Source of the DNA: Korobacter sp963758505
GTDB lineage: Bacteria > Acidobacteriota > Terriglobia > Terriglobales > Acidobacteriaceae
Length of the DNA stretch: 64,000 bases
Direction of reading: 5' to 3'
Assembly: GCA_963758505.1 (NCBI GenBank)
Contig: CAVWVJ010000001.1
Span: 62,001-126,000, forward strand
The notes beneath the pieces are model-generated. The model had not been told where the DNA came from, ran no database searches, and worked only from the letters and a program-made list of their open reading frames with translations. A program made the position numbers and the translations under genes. Positions 43,625-53,328 of this stretch are shown one piece after another. Each line of letters begins with the position of its first letter. The stretch's first letter is position 1.

Positions 43625-46600
43625 GCTTTATCAAACTGGCGCTGGCGAGCCCGAGGTACTACAGACGGTCGCGCTGCGTCGCGCAATGCGTGACCTGCTC
43701 GCATTGTGCACGATCCCGGCCGCGTGGGTTGGGCGCGACCCCGACGCGATCGCCAAGGGCGTGGTGGACGTATTGGTCACTACACTGCGTGCTGAATGCG
43801 GATACCTGTTCCTGAGCGGGGATGTAAGGACGGTTCGGGCGGTGAAGGGCTCCCTGCCAGAGAAGGTTCTTCAAGCTCTTATAGCGAGGTGCGGCGAACA
43901 ATTGCCGCGAGCTCCCATTGTTCACGAGTTACCGGAAGAGTACCGAGCGCTGATGGTTTCAATTCACGTGGGGACAAAGGCTGGCGTTATTGCCGCGATT
44001 TCGCAGCGGATCGACTTCCCCACCGAAACGGAGTCGATGCTGCTGTCGGTTGCATCGAACCAAGCCGCGGTGTCTCTGGAAGCAGCGTACCTGCTTCAGG
44101 AGCGCGTCCGCGCGGAGCGAGCGCTGCGGGAAAGCGAGGCGTTCAGCCGAACCATTATCGACACCAGCCCCGACTGCATCAAGGTGCTGGGTATCGATGG
44201 AACGCTTCTTTATCTGAACACCGGCGGCCAGAAAATGTTGGAGTGCCAGCCCGACGATCTTGTGGGAAGGCGCTGGACGGATTTCTGGCGGGGCCGTGAC
44301 CATGAAGCGGCAGTTCGCGCATTTGAAGCGGCCAAGGGTGGAGCGACCGCGCAGATGCAGGGGTACTGTCCGACCGCAAAAGGGACCCCCAAATGGTGGG
44401 ACGTGATCATCACGCCCTTGTTTGATTCGGCGCAGGATAGCAAGATCGAAAGGCTGCTTTGCATCTCCCGAGATGTCACCGCACAGCGGCGAGCACAGGC
44501 CGCATTGGAGGACGCCGCTAATCGCGAGGCCCAACTTCGTGCGGAAGCAGACGCCGAACGAGTTCGTCTGTTGGAGATTATGGAACAGGCTCCTGCGGCG
44601 ATGGGTTTAATGGTCGGCCCGGAGCATCGTTGGACCTACGTGAACGACTTTTACCTTCGCATCACTGGGCGCAGCAGCCCTGCTGAATTCATCGGGAAAA
44701 CGCTTGAGGAAAGCCTGCCGGAGATCGAACTTCCGGTCTACCGCAAACTACTCGACGATGTATATCTCACCGGCAAGGCATATTCCGGGCGCGAGATGAA
44801 GGTGACACTGAACCGCGCTGAACTTTCAACGGAAGCCTACTTCGATTTCGTTTATCAGCCGGTACGGGACTCTTTAGGCGAGGTTGAGGGCATTCTCGTC
44901 CACGCCGTCGAGGTCACCGACAAGGTGCTCGCACGGAAGACAATCGCAGAAAGTGAAGAGAGGCTCCGGCTGGCGCAGAGTGCCGCCCGGATAGGTACCT
45001 GGGAGTGGGATCCCGTCCATGACACTCGAAATCTTTCGCCGGAACTGCATGAAATATTCGGCACGGATGCAACAGACCCCGATCAGGCGCTGGTCTGGGC
45101 CAAGCGGGTGCACCCGGATGACTGGGATCGAGTGCAGCGGCTGATGCTCGACGGCTATAGGAAGGGTGCGATGGAGTTCGAATACCGTTACGTGCACCCG
45201 GATGTCGGAACGCGCTGGTTCTTTTGCAAAGGGCGCCGCAGCGAAGCGGAATCGCGAATGCTGGGCGTGCTCCAGGATGTAACTGCGCGCAAGCTCGCGG
45301 AACAGAAGGTATGTGAAAGCGAAGAGGAGCTGCGAATCCTGCAACGGGTCGGGGCCACGCTGGCTTCCCAATTGGAACTGAAGAAACTTGTGCAGGCAGT
45401 GACGGATGCCGGTCGGGAGCTTAGCCAGGCTGAATTCGGCGCCTTCGTCTACAACGACACCGACCGTTCGGGTGAGAAGTACCTCCTCTATACGATCTCG
45501 GGCGCTTCCCCGGAGGCGTTCAGTCGTTTCCCGATGCCTCGGAATACAGCGGTGTTTGGCCCGACCTTCCGAGGGGAAGGGACGGTCCGAGTAGCGGACA
45601 TACGGCAAGATCCACGCTATGGCGAGAACCCTCCCGGTTTGCCACCGGGACAACTTCGCGTGCGCAGCTACCTCGCGGTGCCGGTGGTGTCGAGGTCCGG
45701 AGAAGTGATCGGAGGCCTCTTCTATGGCCATTCGCAGATTGGAGTGTTTACGGAACGCGCGGAAAGGCTGTTGGATGGCCTGGCGGCGCAGGCGGCCATC
45801 GCCATTGACAACGCGCGGCTGTTCGAAACGGCTCAGTTGGAGCGAGCGAGCGCTGAAGAAAGCCGGACGCACCTGCGGGCGATCATCGAAACTACGCCTG
45901 AATGCGTAAAATTGGTGGCCCGTGACGGCACACTGCTCGATATGAACTCCGTTGGGCTGTCATTAGTGGGCGCGGATTGCATGGGCGACGTGGTTGGCAA
46001 GAGTATTTACGATGTCATCGCACCCGAGGACCGGGAGCGATTCAGGGAATTCAACGAGCAGGTCTGCCGCGGGCAGCAGGGCACCTTGGAGTTCGAAATT
46101 GTGGGCATGAAGGGAACGCGGCGGCAGATGCAAACTCACGCTGCACCGCTTCGGCACGAGAGTGGACAAACGGTTCAACTGGCAGTTGCACGCGACATCA
46201 CAGAGCGGAAGCGAACAGAGGAGGCCCTCCGCCGCAGCGAAGCGGAGTTCCGCGGCCTCGCTAACGCTGTCCCGCAGCTGGTTTGGATGGCGAACCCAGA
46301 TGGAGGGATCTTCTGGTACAACGATCGCTGGTACGAGTACACAGGAACCACCTCAGAACAGATGGAGGGTTGGGGGTGGCAATCGGTCCATGACCCGACC
46401 TTTCTGCCAGCAGTGCTAGACGGCTGGAAAAGCTCGATCGCGACCGGCCAGCCATTCGAGATGACGTTCCCGATTCGAGGGGCGGATGGAATATTCAGAC
46501 CGTTTCTAACTCGAGTAGTGCCGGTGAGCGATCCCCAGGGAAACATAAAGCGATGGTTTGGCACGAACACGGACGTAAGTGTCGAGGTGAACGCACGTCA

Positions 46601-47729
46601 GGAATTGCGGAGGAACCAGGAGCGGCTGCACACGGCATTGTTGGCGTCGCAACGCTTAGCGGCGATCGTCGAGTCCTCGGACGATGCCATCATTAGCAAA
46701 GACTTGACGGGCGTCGTAACGAGTTGGAATCCTTGCGCAGAAAGAATGTTCGGATACAAAGCCGAGGAGATCGTTGGCAGACCAATCACCACTATTATCC
46801 CACCGGAACTGCACGAGGACGAGCACCGCATACTGGAGGCAATCGCACGCGGGGAACGCATCGAGCACTTCGAGACGATCCGATTGAAAAAAAGCGGCGA
46901 GCATATCGAGGTATCGCTCACAATTTCTCCGATTAAAGACGATCAGGGTAACGTCATTGGTGCGGCCAAGATTTCGCGCGACATCACGCAACGGAGGAGA
47001 GCGGAAAGAACCCTTCAAATGACCGAGAAACTTGCCTCGGTTGGCCGGCTTGCTGCTACCGTCGCGCACGAACTCAACAATCCGCTCGAGGCGGTCACTA
47101 ATTTCATCTACCTAGCCCAAACGACGGAGAATCTTCCGCCCGTTGCCGCCGAGTACCTTACTATGGCGGACCGGGAACTCGAGCGTGTCAGCCATATTGC
47201 CCAACAGACTCTTGGGTTTTATCGGGATACTGCATCAATGGGAAAGGTTGATCTTCGAGAATCACTCAATGACGTGCTGAGAGTTTTTGACAGCAAGCTC
47301 CGCTATAAGTCGATAGAAACGGATATTGTTTTCGATCGCGACCTGCAGATTGAGGCGCTAGGCGGAGAAGTGCGTCAGGTCTTCGCAAATCTGATATCCA
47401 ACGCGATCGATGCTTCTCCGAATAATGGGATCATCAAGGTACGTGCGAAAGCTGTTCGCAAGCGCGGCGCAGCATTCGCCCAAGTAACCTTTGCGGACCG
47501 GGGATACGGAATCCCTGAAAAACTCAAGAAGAGCATCTTCACTCCATTCTTTACAACCAAGAGCGACGTAGGAACTGGACTTGGGCTCTGGGTCACGAAG
47601 GGTTTGGTTGAGAAGCATGGTGGCCGTATCGCTTTTCGCAGCAAGCAGCTCCGGGGAACCGCATTTACGGTTCAGTTCCCGCTGCGTGCTGTTGCTCACG
47701 GAGGAGAGCAGCATCGTGCTACTGCATGA
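43617..47729 (+). CDS. Multi-PAS/GAF sensor histidine kinase
   Basis: 1370 residues from the ATG at 43617, which overlaps the extended MEDS stop. Order: GAF (about 30-165), PAS (about 175-290, IIDTSPDCIKVLG), PAS (about 320-440), PAS-3 type (about 450-560, RIGTWEWDPVHDTRNLSPEL), GAF (about 580-735), PAS (about 745-855), PAS-3 (about 870-985, LVWMANPDGGIFWYNDRWYE), PAS (about 1010-1125, IVESSDDAIISKDLTGVVTS). Then HisKA with the phospho-His in AHELNNPLEAV and HATPase with N-box NLISNAIDA, G1 DRGYGIP, and GTGLGL. No membrane segment, so it is a cytoplasmic sensor. It is co-transcribed with a response regulator. Confidence 0.95.
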   Translation: MPELYQTGAGEPEVLQTVALRRAMRDLLALCTIPAAWVGRDPDAIAKGVVDVLVTTLRAECGYLFLSGDVRTVRAVKGSLPEKVLQALIARCGEQLPRAPIVHELPEEYRALMVSIHVGTKAGVIAAISQRIDFPTETESMLLSVASNQAAVSLEAAYLLQERVRAERALRESEAFSRTIIDTSPDCIKVLGIDGTLLYLNTGGQKMLECQPDDLVGRRWTDFWRGRDHEAAVRAFEAAKGGATAQMQGYCPTAKGTPKWWDVIITPLFDSAQDSKIERLLCISRDVTAQRRAQAALEDAANREAQLRAEADAERVRLLEIMEQAPAAMGLMVGPEHRWTYVNDFYLRITGRSSPAEFIGKTLEESLPEIELPVYRKLLDDVYLTGKAYSGREMKVTLNRAELSTEAYFDFVYQPVRDSLGEVEGILVHAVEVTDKVLARKTIAESEERLRLAQSAARIGTWEWDPVHDTRNLSPELHEIFGTDATDPDQALVWAKRVHPDDWDRVQRLMLDGYRKGAMEFEYRYVHPDVGTRWFFCKGRRSEAESRMLGVLQDVTARKLAEQKVCESEEELRILQRVGATLASQLELKKLVQAVTDAGRELSQAEFGAFVYNDTDRSGEKYLLYTISGASPEAFSRFPMPRNTAVFGPTFRGEGTVRVADIRQDPRYGENPPGLPPGQLRVRSYLAVPVVSRSGEVIGGLFYGHSQIGVFTERAERLLDGLAAQAAIAIDNARLFETAQLERASAEESRTHLRAIIETTPECVKLVARDGTLLDMNSVGLSLVGADCMGDVVGKSIYDVIAPEDRERFREFNEQVCRGQQGTLEFEIVGMKGTRRQMQTHAAPLRHESGQTVQLAVARDITERKRTEEALRRSEAEFRGLANAVPQLVWMANPDGGIFWYNDRWYEYTGTTSEQMEGWGWQSVHDPTFLPAVLDGWKSSIATGQPFEMTFPIRGADGIFRPFLTRVVPVSDPQGNIKRWFGTNTDVSVEVNARQELRRNQERLHTALLASQRLAAIVESSDDAIISKDLTGVVTSWNPCAERMFGYKAEEIVGRPITTIIPPELHEDEHRILEAIARGERIEHFETIRLKKSGEHIEVSLTISPIKDDQGNVIGAAKISRDITQRRRAERTLQMTEKLASVGRLAATVAHELNNPLEAVTNFIYLAQTTENLPPVAAEYLTMADRELERVSHIAQQTLGFYRDTASMGKVDLRESLNDVLRVFDSKLRYKSIETDIVFDRDLQIEALGGEVRQVFANLISNAIDASPNNGIIKVRAKAVRKRGAAFAQVTFADRGYGIPEKLKKSIFTPFFTTKSDVGTGLGLWVTKGLVEKHGGRIAFRSKQLRGTAFTVQFPLRAVAHGGEQHRATA

Positions 47730-48204
47730 ATCAATCACGACATGGAATTCGAACGTACTGGTAGTGCTACTGTCCTCAGACGGCTCGGGCGACACTCAGG
47801 AAAGCGCCCCGGACTCATCGAACACGCGCCGCGATGTACTGCGGAAGGTCCGCGTCCTCGTCGTAGACGACGAAAAGTCTATCGCGCAGAGCCTTCGCGA
47901 CATCCTTGCCCGCGCAGGTTACGACAGTGTCTTTGCACTCAGTGGAGGTCAAGCCATTGAGCTGGCACAACAACTTTGTCCGGATGTTGTGATCAGCGAT
48001 GTGATCATGCCCGATTTGGACGGTGTCCAGACCGCGCTGAGAATCCGGGATGCATGCCCTGATGCGCGCATTTTGTTGTTCTCCGGGCAAGCGGCAACCT
48101 CCAACATTCTGGAGAGAGCACGAGCAGAAGGAAACGACTTTGACGTGCTACCCAAGCCAATTCATCCAGCTCGATTGTTGGCGGCGCTTCGGAAGCTGAT
48201 GTAA
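47716..48204 (+). CDS. Response regulator receiver protein, partner of the kinase
   Basis: 162 residues if started at the GTG at 47716, overlapping the kinase end by 14 bases; a start further in (near 47760) is also possible. The receiver runs from residue about 45: VRVLVVDDEKSIAQSLRDIL, acceptor Asp in VVISDVIMPDLDG, Ser in ILLFSGQA, Lys in VLPKPIHPARLL. All phosphorylation residues are intact. No output domain, so it may relay phosphate. Overlap with the kinase indicates a dedicated pair. Confidence 0.85.
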   Translation: MLLHESITTWNSNVLVVLLSSDGSGDTQESAPDSSNTRRDVLRKVRVLVVDDEKSIAQSLRDILARAGYDSVFALSGGQAIELAQQLCPDVVISDVIMPDLDGVQTALRIRDACPDARILLFSGQAATSNILERARAEGNDFDVLPKPIHPARLLAALRKLM

Positions 48205-48307
48205 GAGGTTTCTCAATTCCAGGGGCTTCACCATTTTTAGGGCCGTCGATTTAGCCGGACCCTTTGAAACCCAGAGTCCGGGCGAGTTCCGTTTATCCCA
48301 AATGATT
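48205..48307. other. Short spacer
   Basis: Nothing recognised between the response regulator and the cyclase remnant. Confidence 0.3.
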
Positions 48308-48640
48308 TCAAATAGATCCTGATTCCCCTTTTCCCTTAAGAGCAAAGCAACCCTGCGCACGTACGTCGAAGTTCTCCGGACTCAACATGTCTTTCGCGCT
48401 CGTTGAGATCAAGATATGTTCCGGTTCGGCTACGTTTTCGACTCGTGAGGCCATATTGACGACATCGCCGAACACATCGTTGCTCTTCACAATTCCGGGA
48501 CCGTAGTTGATGCCAATGCGGATAAAAACCCGATTCTCAGGAGGTTCGGACTCATTGGTACGGGTAATTTCTTTCTGCATCTCCACCGCAGCACTCACGG
48601 CCTCAAAGCGAAAGAGAGTTACCGCCTCTTGCTGGAAATT
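48308..48640 (-). pseudogene. Class III nucleotide cyclase fragment
   Basis: Minus-strand frame: VTLFRFEAVSAAVEMQKEIT, VFIRIGINYGPGIVKSNDVF, GDVVNMASRVENVAEPEHIL ISTSAKDML, then FALKGKGESGSI. This is the C-terminal half of an adenylate/guanylate cyclase catalytic domain (IRIGIxxGP ... FGxxVNxASR). The metal-binding N-terminal part is missing. Confidence 0.7.
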
Positions 48641-48718
48641 TGGAAGGATGCTGATCCGGATGTCCCGATTTTGAAAAAGGAAAGGGACGAATACGCCGTT
48701 CTGAATAAAGCTCGATGA
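48596..48718 (+). pseudogene. C-terminal remnant of a TPR-type regulator
   Basis: Plus-strand frame: HGLKAKESYRLLLEIWKDAD PDVPILKKERDEYAVLNKAR to a stop. The (F/L)W KDADPDxPIxKxAxxEYAKL ending is the signature end of acidobacterial winged-helix or kinase TPR proteins. It overlaps the oppositely oriented cyclase remnant, a sign of rearrangement. Confidence 0.6.
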
Positions 48719-48965
48719 GCTGCTCTCGCTTGGCGAGCCGAGCGACCCCTGTCTGAGGGCACATGGATTCCATTACACACGCACGGTGACAGCTACGAGC
48801 CCCTCAAAGCTTCTCTGGAATGTTGGCGTGTACCTGCATGCGAGGGAATCACTGCCCAGAGCGGAGGGCTGCGTTCAGGCAATGAAGACCTTCGCCTAAT
48901 GTCGCTGCTGAAAAGATCAGTCATTGCCACGTTGCAGACACCCTAGGTCGATAACTGGCAATAAA
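48719..48965. other. Intergenic, nothing recognised
   Basis: No coding or structural signal that I can support. Confidence 0.35.
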
Positions 48966-49140
48966 GTGCGCCGTGGAAAGGCGCTGGACTTCAGTGGGTG
49001 TAAGTCCCGCCCGGGAACTGCGAAATATCGGCCTTGCACCAAAGACGGGCAGCCGATCGAAGTGCAAACCACCATCCCGGGTTCGGGATGACGAGATGAT
49101 GTGTGCGATTCGCCGCTGTGCAGCTCAAATTCCTAACAAC
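48966..49140 (+). mobile_element. Possible group II intron 5' remnant
   Basis: Begins GTGCGCC and contains GGTGTAAGTCCCG 36 bases later, reminiscent of the 5' boundary (GUGYG) and first-domain GUGxAAGUCC motif of bacterial group II introns. No reverse transcriptase or domain V follows, so if real it is a stub. Confidence 0.3.
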
Positions 49141-49749
49141 CTTCGTAGCAGCGTGAGCGGCCCAGCACTGAGCCACGCTGATACTTCCTGTCCTCAGCGA
49201 TGACGGAATACGCTCTCCGCATGAGACTGTGGGTTTGGGTGTTGGTAATCGTCTCCATCTGAACCTTAATCGATGCACTTTGTACCCCCCGGATCGACAT
49301 GGGAGACATGGCCGCGCGGACGCAAAAGGAATGGTTGGAGCCACTGTTAGCAAATCCCCTTTATTAAATCCCCTTTATTAATATTAATCCGTATGGGTAA
49401 GAATTACCCGGAGACGAAACAGCCCTAGGGTCAGAGGTATTATGACGAGTCTTATCTCAAAATCCTCATCATGCTCCAGTCAGTGATGCTCAGGCGACAT
49501 GGTTCAGGTACCAAGCGGTAATGGGAGGAGGAATCCACTCCGCCGTTTTTGCCAATCGAGCCCTCTATTTTGACCGATTGGGAGGGGAAGGCGATGTGAG
49601 GACTGCGTGAGCCTTTGAAGCATCAGCATCAGCGCGGACAACCCAAGACGGGCTACGGCTCATTTCTATACTGTATGGACCACCCACTTGCGAAATGGCT
49701 GCGCCGCTCACCGGCGCCTTCCACAACATTCAACCGAGGGCAGTCGCGG
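49141..49749. other. Intergenic with a 14-bp tandem duplication
   Basis: About 600 bases. Holds the AAATCCCCTTTATT duplication at 49352-49379; nothing else recognised. Confidence 0.35.
49352..49379. repeat. Perfect 14-bp tandem duplication
   Basis: Two adjacent copies of AAATCCCCTTTATT in an AT-rich patch. Confidence 0.95.
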
Positions 49750-50550
49750 ATGAAATTTGTCTCTGTCATTCCAGGCATCTACCTCATCATGTGTAGCTTC
49801 GCAACGGCGCAGAACGATGCGCGAGAGCTGGTCTCTTCAGTGGTACAAAACGAACTCACCGCTCAAAAATCAGACAAATTTTGGATGTACCGCGACCGCA
49901 AGACGAAGAAGGGCAAAGTCGAGGTTCAACGAGTTCTGGAGACACCACAATGCCATATGACCTGGCCGCTGCTCGTCGATGGGAAAGCTCCATCGCCAGA
50001 AGCCAATGCGCATGCACAGAAAGAATTGGAGCAGCTTGTTGCTGATCCTCAGGCGCGCGCGAAGAACCGCAAACAAATCGATGAAGACTCCTCAAAAGCA
50101 AACTCCCTGATGAAACTCTTACCCGACGCTTTTCTGTTGACGAGCGAAGGGCGCCAGAAGCACCTGCTTCAGATCCGATTCCGTCCCAATCCGAACTACA
50201 ATCCAAAGAGCAATGAAGCTAAGGTATTTCATAGCATGGCAGGCACTCTTCTAATCGATGCGAAGGAGAAAAGGCTCGTCAAAATGACTGGGAAGCTCGT
50301 TAATGACGTGGAATTTGGTTTCGGAATATTAGGCAAACTTCAAAAAGGAGGAACGTTCACGGTTGTGCAAAAGGAAGTCACGCCTGGTGATTGGGAGCTG
50401 GTTACGCTCGACGTTCACATCTCGGGACAGGCCTTGTTCTTCCATCAAATCGGCGATCAGCAACACGAGGTCATGACCTCGTTCAAACCAGTTTCAGGCA
50501 ACCTTGATCTAAAAAAAGCAGCGTCACTGGTGCAGAGCGGTCTCCCCTAA
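49750..50550 (+). CDS. Exported protein of unknown function
   Basis: 266 residues from ATG 49750, which opens a signal peptide (MKFVSVIPGIYLIMCSFATAQ); a longer upstream frame lacks this. The mature part is a mixed strand-helix domain: ELVSSVVQNELTAQKSDKFW MYRDRKTKKGKVEVQRVLET, HSMAGTLLIDAKEKRLVKMT GKLVNDVEFGFGILGKLQKG GTF, and ELVTLDVHISGQALFFHQIG. The layout resembles outer-membrane-lipoprotein-sorting (LolA-like) shell domains seen in acidobacterial hypotheticals; that comparison is tentative. Monocistronic. Confidence 0.7.
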   Translation: MKFVSVIPGIYLIMCSFATAQNDARELVSSVVQNELTAQKSDKFWMYRDRKTKKGKVEVQRVLETPQCHMTWPLLVDGKAPSPEANAHAQKELEQLVADPQARAKNRKQIDEDSSKANSLMKLLPDAFLLTSEGRQKHLLQIRFRPNPNYNPKSNEAKVFHSMAGTLLIDAKEKRLVKMTGKLVNDVEFGFGILGKLQKGGTFTVVQKEVTPGDWELVTLDVHISGQALFFHQIGDQQHEVMTSFKPVSGNLDLKKAASLVQSGLP

Positions 50551-50566
50551 TGCCAATCCAACATAG

Positions 50567-50695
50567 AGATCCGCTACCCGTGTGGTACCTGGTCTCGGCG
50601 TGTTTCACGTAGCGGGGGGACTGATCCACATTGTCCTCGTCTTGGCCATCATCTCTTTAGTTCTTCATTTCCTATTCGGAAGACGAACGACATAA
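50567..50695 (+). pseudogene. lmo0937-family membrane protein, 5' truncated
   Basis: After a TAG the frame reads LGVFHVAGGLIHIVLVLAII SLVLHFLFGRRTT to a stop, closely matching the second half of the protein at 19376-19531. The first helix and start codon are missing. Confidence 0.65.
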
Positions 50696-51013
50696 GGAGC
50701 AGAGGCTCCGCAGACAGGAGTATCGTGGTTGGCGCCCGAAGAAAGTCGCCACGCACTCTGCGCCGGAAGCCTGAGAAAAGGTATAAAGAACCACAAACCA
50801 CCTCACCATGCCCTCAAATAGCTCGTGGGTTAGAGGCCACCCCACGTGGCCCGACCCACATTATGCTCTATCGCCTAGGGCGAAACGACCCGGAAAAAGA
50901 CGGATGACGGGGTTTTTCAGAGTTCCGCACCAGAGTTGATGTACAATCCGCCTGCACTTTGAAGGGTGCAACCTTTGGTTTCCGTGCTGCGACTCGGATC
51001 GAAGGAGGCCGAG
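50696..51013. other. Intergenic, nothing recognised
   Basis: About 320 bases before the IS110 fragment. It may include that element's left end, but I see no inverted repeats (IS110 elements often lack them). Confidence 0.35.
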
Positions 51014-51265
51014 ATGCGCATTATAGGCTGCGATTTACATGCACGACAGCAGAGTTTAGCGATGCTGCACGTGGAGACGGGCGAGATCGAAGAACGCACC
51101 CTCGAGCATGAAGGCGAAGCGGTACGTGAGTTTTACGCCGGGCTGCCAGGTCCGGTGCGAGTGGGGATCGAAGCCACCGGTTCGATGGAGTGGTTCCTGG
51201 AGTTGATGGAGGAATTAGGCGTGGAATGCCGTGGTCGGACATCCGGCCAGGATCCGCGCCTGTGA
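51014..51265 (+). pseudogene. IS110-family transposase N-terminal fragment
   Basis: MRIIGCDLHARQQSLAMLHV ETGEIEERTLEHEGEAVREF YAGL ... VGIEATGSMEWFLELMEELG is the RuvC-like N-terminus of an IS110 DEDD transposase (first Asp in GCDLH, Glu in GIEATG). A frame change at 51235 and truncation at about 51290 remove the rest, including the transposase-20 domain. Confidence 0.75.
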
Positions 51266-51295
51266 GCCGCGCAAACAGCTACCTGGCTGGGGAGC

Positions 51296-51619
51296 ATGGG
51301 GTTTACGGATTTACCCGACTTTTCACGCATGGCGGCGATCACGTTCAGCGACGTGGTGGTAGCTCACCAGCCATTCACCGCAGGCTTGCTCTTTCACGAA
51401 CTCGTGCATATTGAACAGTATCGTCAGCTCGGCATTCCGCGCTTTGCTGAGTTGTACGTTCGGGGGTTCCTGTCGGGTGGCGGCTACGAGGGCATCCCGC
51501 TGGAAATCAATGCATACAATCTCCGAGCGCAGTTCGAAGCCAATCCACGACATCGCTTCTCGGTGAACGACGAAGTGAGTCGTTGGATTAGAGAAGGTCG
51601 CTTTGAAGCCGGGCGGTAA
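51296..51619 (+). pseudogene. C-terminal fragment of a HELVH metalloprotease-like protein
   Basis: 107 residues: FSDVVVAHQPFTAGLLFHEL VHIEQYRQLGIPRFAELYVR, then YEGIPLEINAYNLRAQFEAN and a short tail. The HELVHxEQYRxLG motif is that of DUF4157-like zinc proteins. The N-terminal half is replaced by the IS110 fragment, so it is probably a truncated gene, though the zinc motif is intact. Confidence 0.55.
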
Positions 51620-51729
51620 CCAGAGATTAGGTGTGCGCCATCCTCGACCACACCCAGAACCTTGGATTTTTCCCAATGATTCCGGGTCTCTGAAATTGAC
51701 CCGTATGAACCGGGTCTGCGAACTACCTT

Positions 51730-52728
51730 CTACGCCGCCTGCTCCTTGAGATAGCGGATTTGCAGCAGCTCACGTGTCCGTTCGACAAGGCGGCTAGGTT
51801 TAATCGGATAATGAATGTAGGCATCCGCACCCGCTTTCGCTGAAAGCAATGCAGACTCGGGGTCTATAGCCGAACTCGTAACATGCATGATCGTGATCTG
51901 TGCTGTCTCCGGGTTCTTCTTCAACGTGGCGCAAACATCATATCCATCCCGATCTGGTAGATGAATGTCCAGCAGTATGAGATCGGGCTTGTATTCGAAC
52001 GCAGAATGCAGTGCGTCGGAACCCGTGCCCGCCTCAATGACATCGAATCCAGCGTGCTTAAACAAGCGGGTAAGGGAATAACGGTGGGCCTCCACGTCGT
52101 TCACGTTTAGAATTCGGAGTCGCTTGCCTGTACCGCTGGGCTGGATTTTTTCGGAAGCGAGTGCCTGCAACAGATCGCCGGGGTGCATTGGTTTCGACAA
52201 CAGGAGGAAGTCAAACCCATTCGTCTGATAGGGTGCAAACTCCTCCGAGAGAGAATGTCCCGAAAGCATGATGATGCGGGATGCAGGCAGCATCCGCTTA
52301 ATCTGGATACATGCTTCAATGCCATTCAAGTTTGGCATGTGGTAGTCGGCGATAACGATGTCCGGTCTGAAAGACTGTGCAACAGTGACAGCCGCCAGAC
52401 CGTCATAGGCGACCGACACTTCAAATCCTGCCTGATGCAGGATCACGTGCAACATGTCAGCGATGGGCCGTTCATCGTCCACCAACAGTATACGGGTCGC
52501 TGGGGAGCGGGATCCGGGCGTGCAGGCGGGTAGGCATTTGGTAAGTGCAGCATTTTCGGGAGTATTCTTTCGAAGCCAAGCGTCCAACTCGGCAGGGTAC
52601 GCCATGATTCCGAATGGCGTTGGCCTGTGAATAGGAAGTGCGTGCCGCAACTCCCAGCGCTGAACGGTACGAACGCCCTTGCCGAAATATGCTGCGATTT
52701 CCTTCCATGTGCTTAGGATTTCCGACAT
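51730..52728 (-). CDS. Response regulator with N-terminal HTH and two receiver domains
   Basis: 332 residues. Residues 1-60 form a MerR/AlpA-like helix-turn-helix (LSTWKEIAAYFGKGVRTVQR WELRHALPIHR). Receiver 1 (about 75-195) has RILLVDDERPI, acceptor Asp in IVIADYHMPNLNG, IMLSGH and the Lys of LLSKPMHP. Receiver 2 (about 203-325) has RILNVNDVEAH (weakened acidic pocket), Asp in LILLDIHLPDRDG, and the Lys of YPIKPSR. An N-terminal DNA-binding domain in front of tandem receivers is an inverted architecture relative to classical regulators. A degenerate receiver gene lies immediately upstream. Confidence 0.88.
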   Translation of the reverse strand: MSEILSTWKEIAAYFGKGVRTVQRWELRHALPIHRPTPFGIMAYPAELDAWLRKNTPENAALTKCLPACTPGSRSPATRILLVDDERPIADMLHVILHQAGFEVSVAYDGLAAVTVAQSFRPDIVIADYHMPNLNGIEACIQIKRMLPASRIIMLSGHSLSEEFAPYQTNGFDFLLLSKPMHPGDLLQALASEKIQPSGTGKRLRILNVNDVEAHRYSLTRLFKHAGFDVIEAGTGSDALHSAFEYKPDLILLDIHLPDRDGYDVCATLKKNPETAQITIMHVTSSAIDPESALLSAKAGADAYIHYPIKPSRLVERTRELLQIRYLKEQAA

Positions 52729-52769
52729 TCGGGCCCTTCCGTGAGAACGCTATTCGTAGCTGGGACGTG

Positions 52770-53147
52770 TCACGCACATTCTTTTCTAACGCTAGATCGT
52801 TCTTCGGTGAGTCTCCTCAATAGTCCAAACAATTTTTGCGGTTCAGCTTCGATGAAGATTAACGAAGATAAGCGTGCCTGTTCATCTAGCGGCTGAACAT
52901 AGATGATGGGAGCACCCGGACTGCGCGAATGCATAGCACGTTCCAACCGATCTGTATCTTCAGGCGATAGGGAGTGGCACAGAATCACGAAGTCGTAGTC
53001 ACCCGCGTAAAATTCCGCAACCGCCCGCCTCGGCGATGAGGTCTCGACTACGACATATCCGGCTTTGGGCAGTACGTCGCTGCGGGTATGAAGAAGGGCA
53101 ACGTCTGTTCCAACCGCGAGGATCAAAATGCGAGACACGTCCGACAC
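52770..53147 (-). CDS. Degenerate receiver-like protein
   Basis: 125 residues: RILILAVGTDVALLHTRSDV LPKAGYVVVETSSPRRAVAE, then YDFVILCHSLSPED. The CheY-like fold is clear, but the acidic pair is VGTD and the acceptor Asp is Cys (VILCHS), so it cannot be phosphorylated canonically. It ends 41 bases before the HTH-receiver gene in the same orientation, suggesting an operon. Confidence 0.7.
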   Translation of the reverse strand: MSDVSRILILAVGTDVALLHTRSDVLPKAGYVVVETSSPRRAVAEFYAGDYDFVILCHSLSPEDTDRLERAMHSRSPGAPIIYVQPLDEQARLSSLIFIEAEPQKLFGLLRRLTEERSSVRKECA

Positions 53148-53328
53148 TACCTCGTGAGACGATGGATCACTTGTCGCGCAATGCTAGCGTGGTCATCGGG
53201 TTTGGAACCGTTAGATACCAGACACTTCTTAAAAAAAAGGGAGTAAACTTAAATCACATCTTCATACGCACATTCGCCCGAGAGGGTTCATTTACGCATC
53301 CGGATACGGCTTCGGCCGAGGAGTGCAC

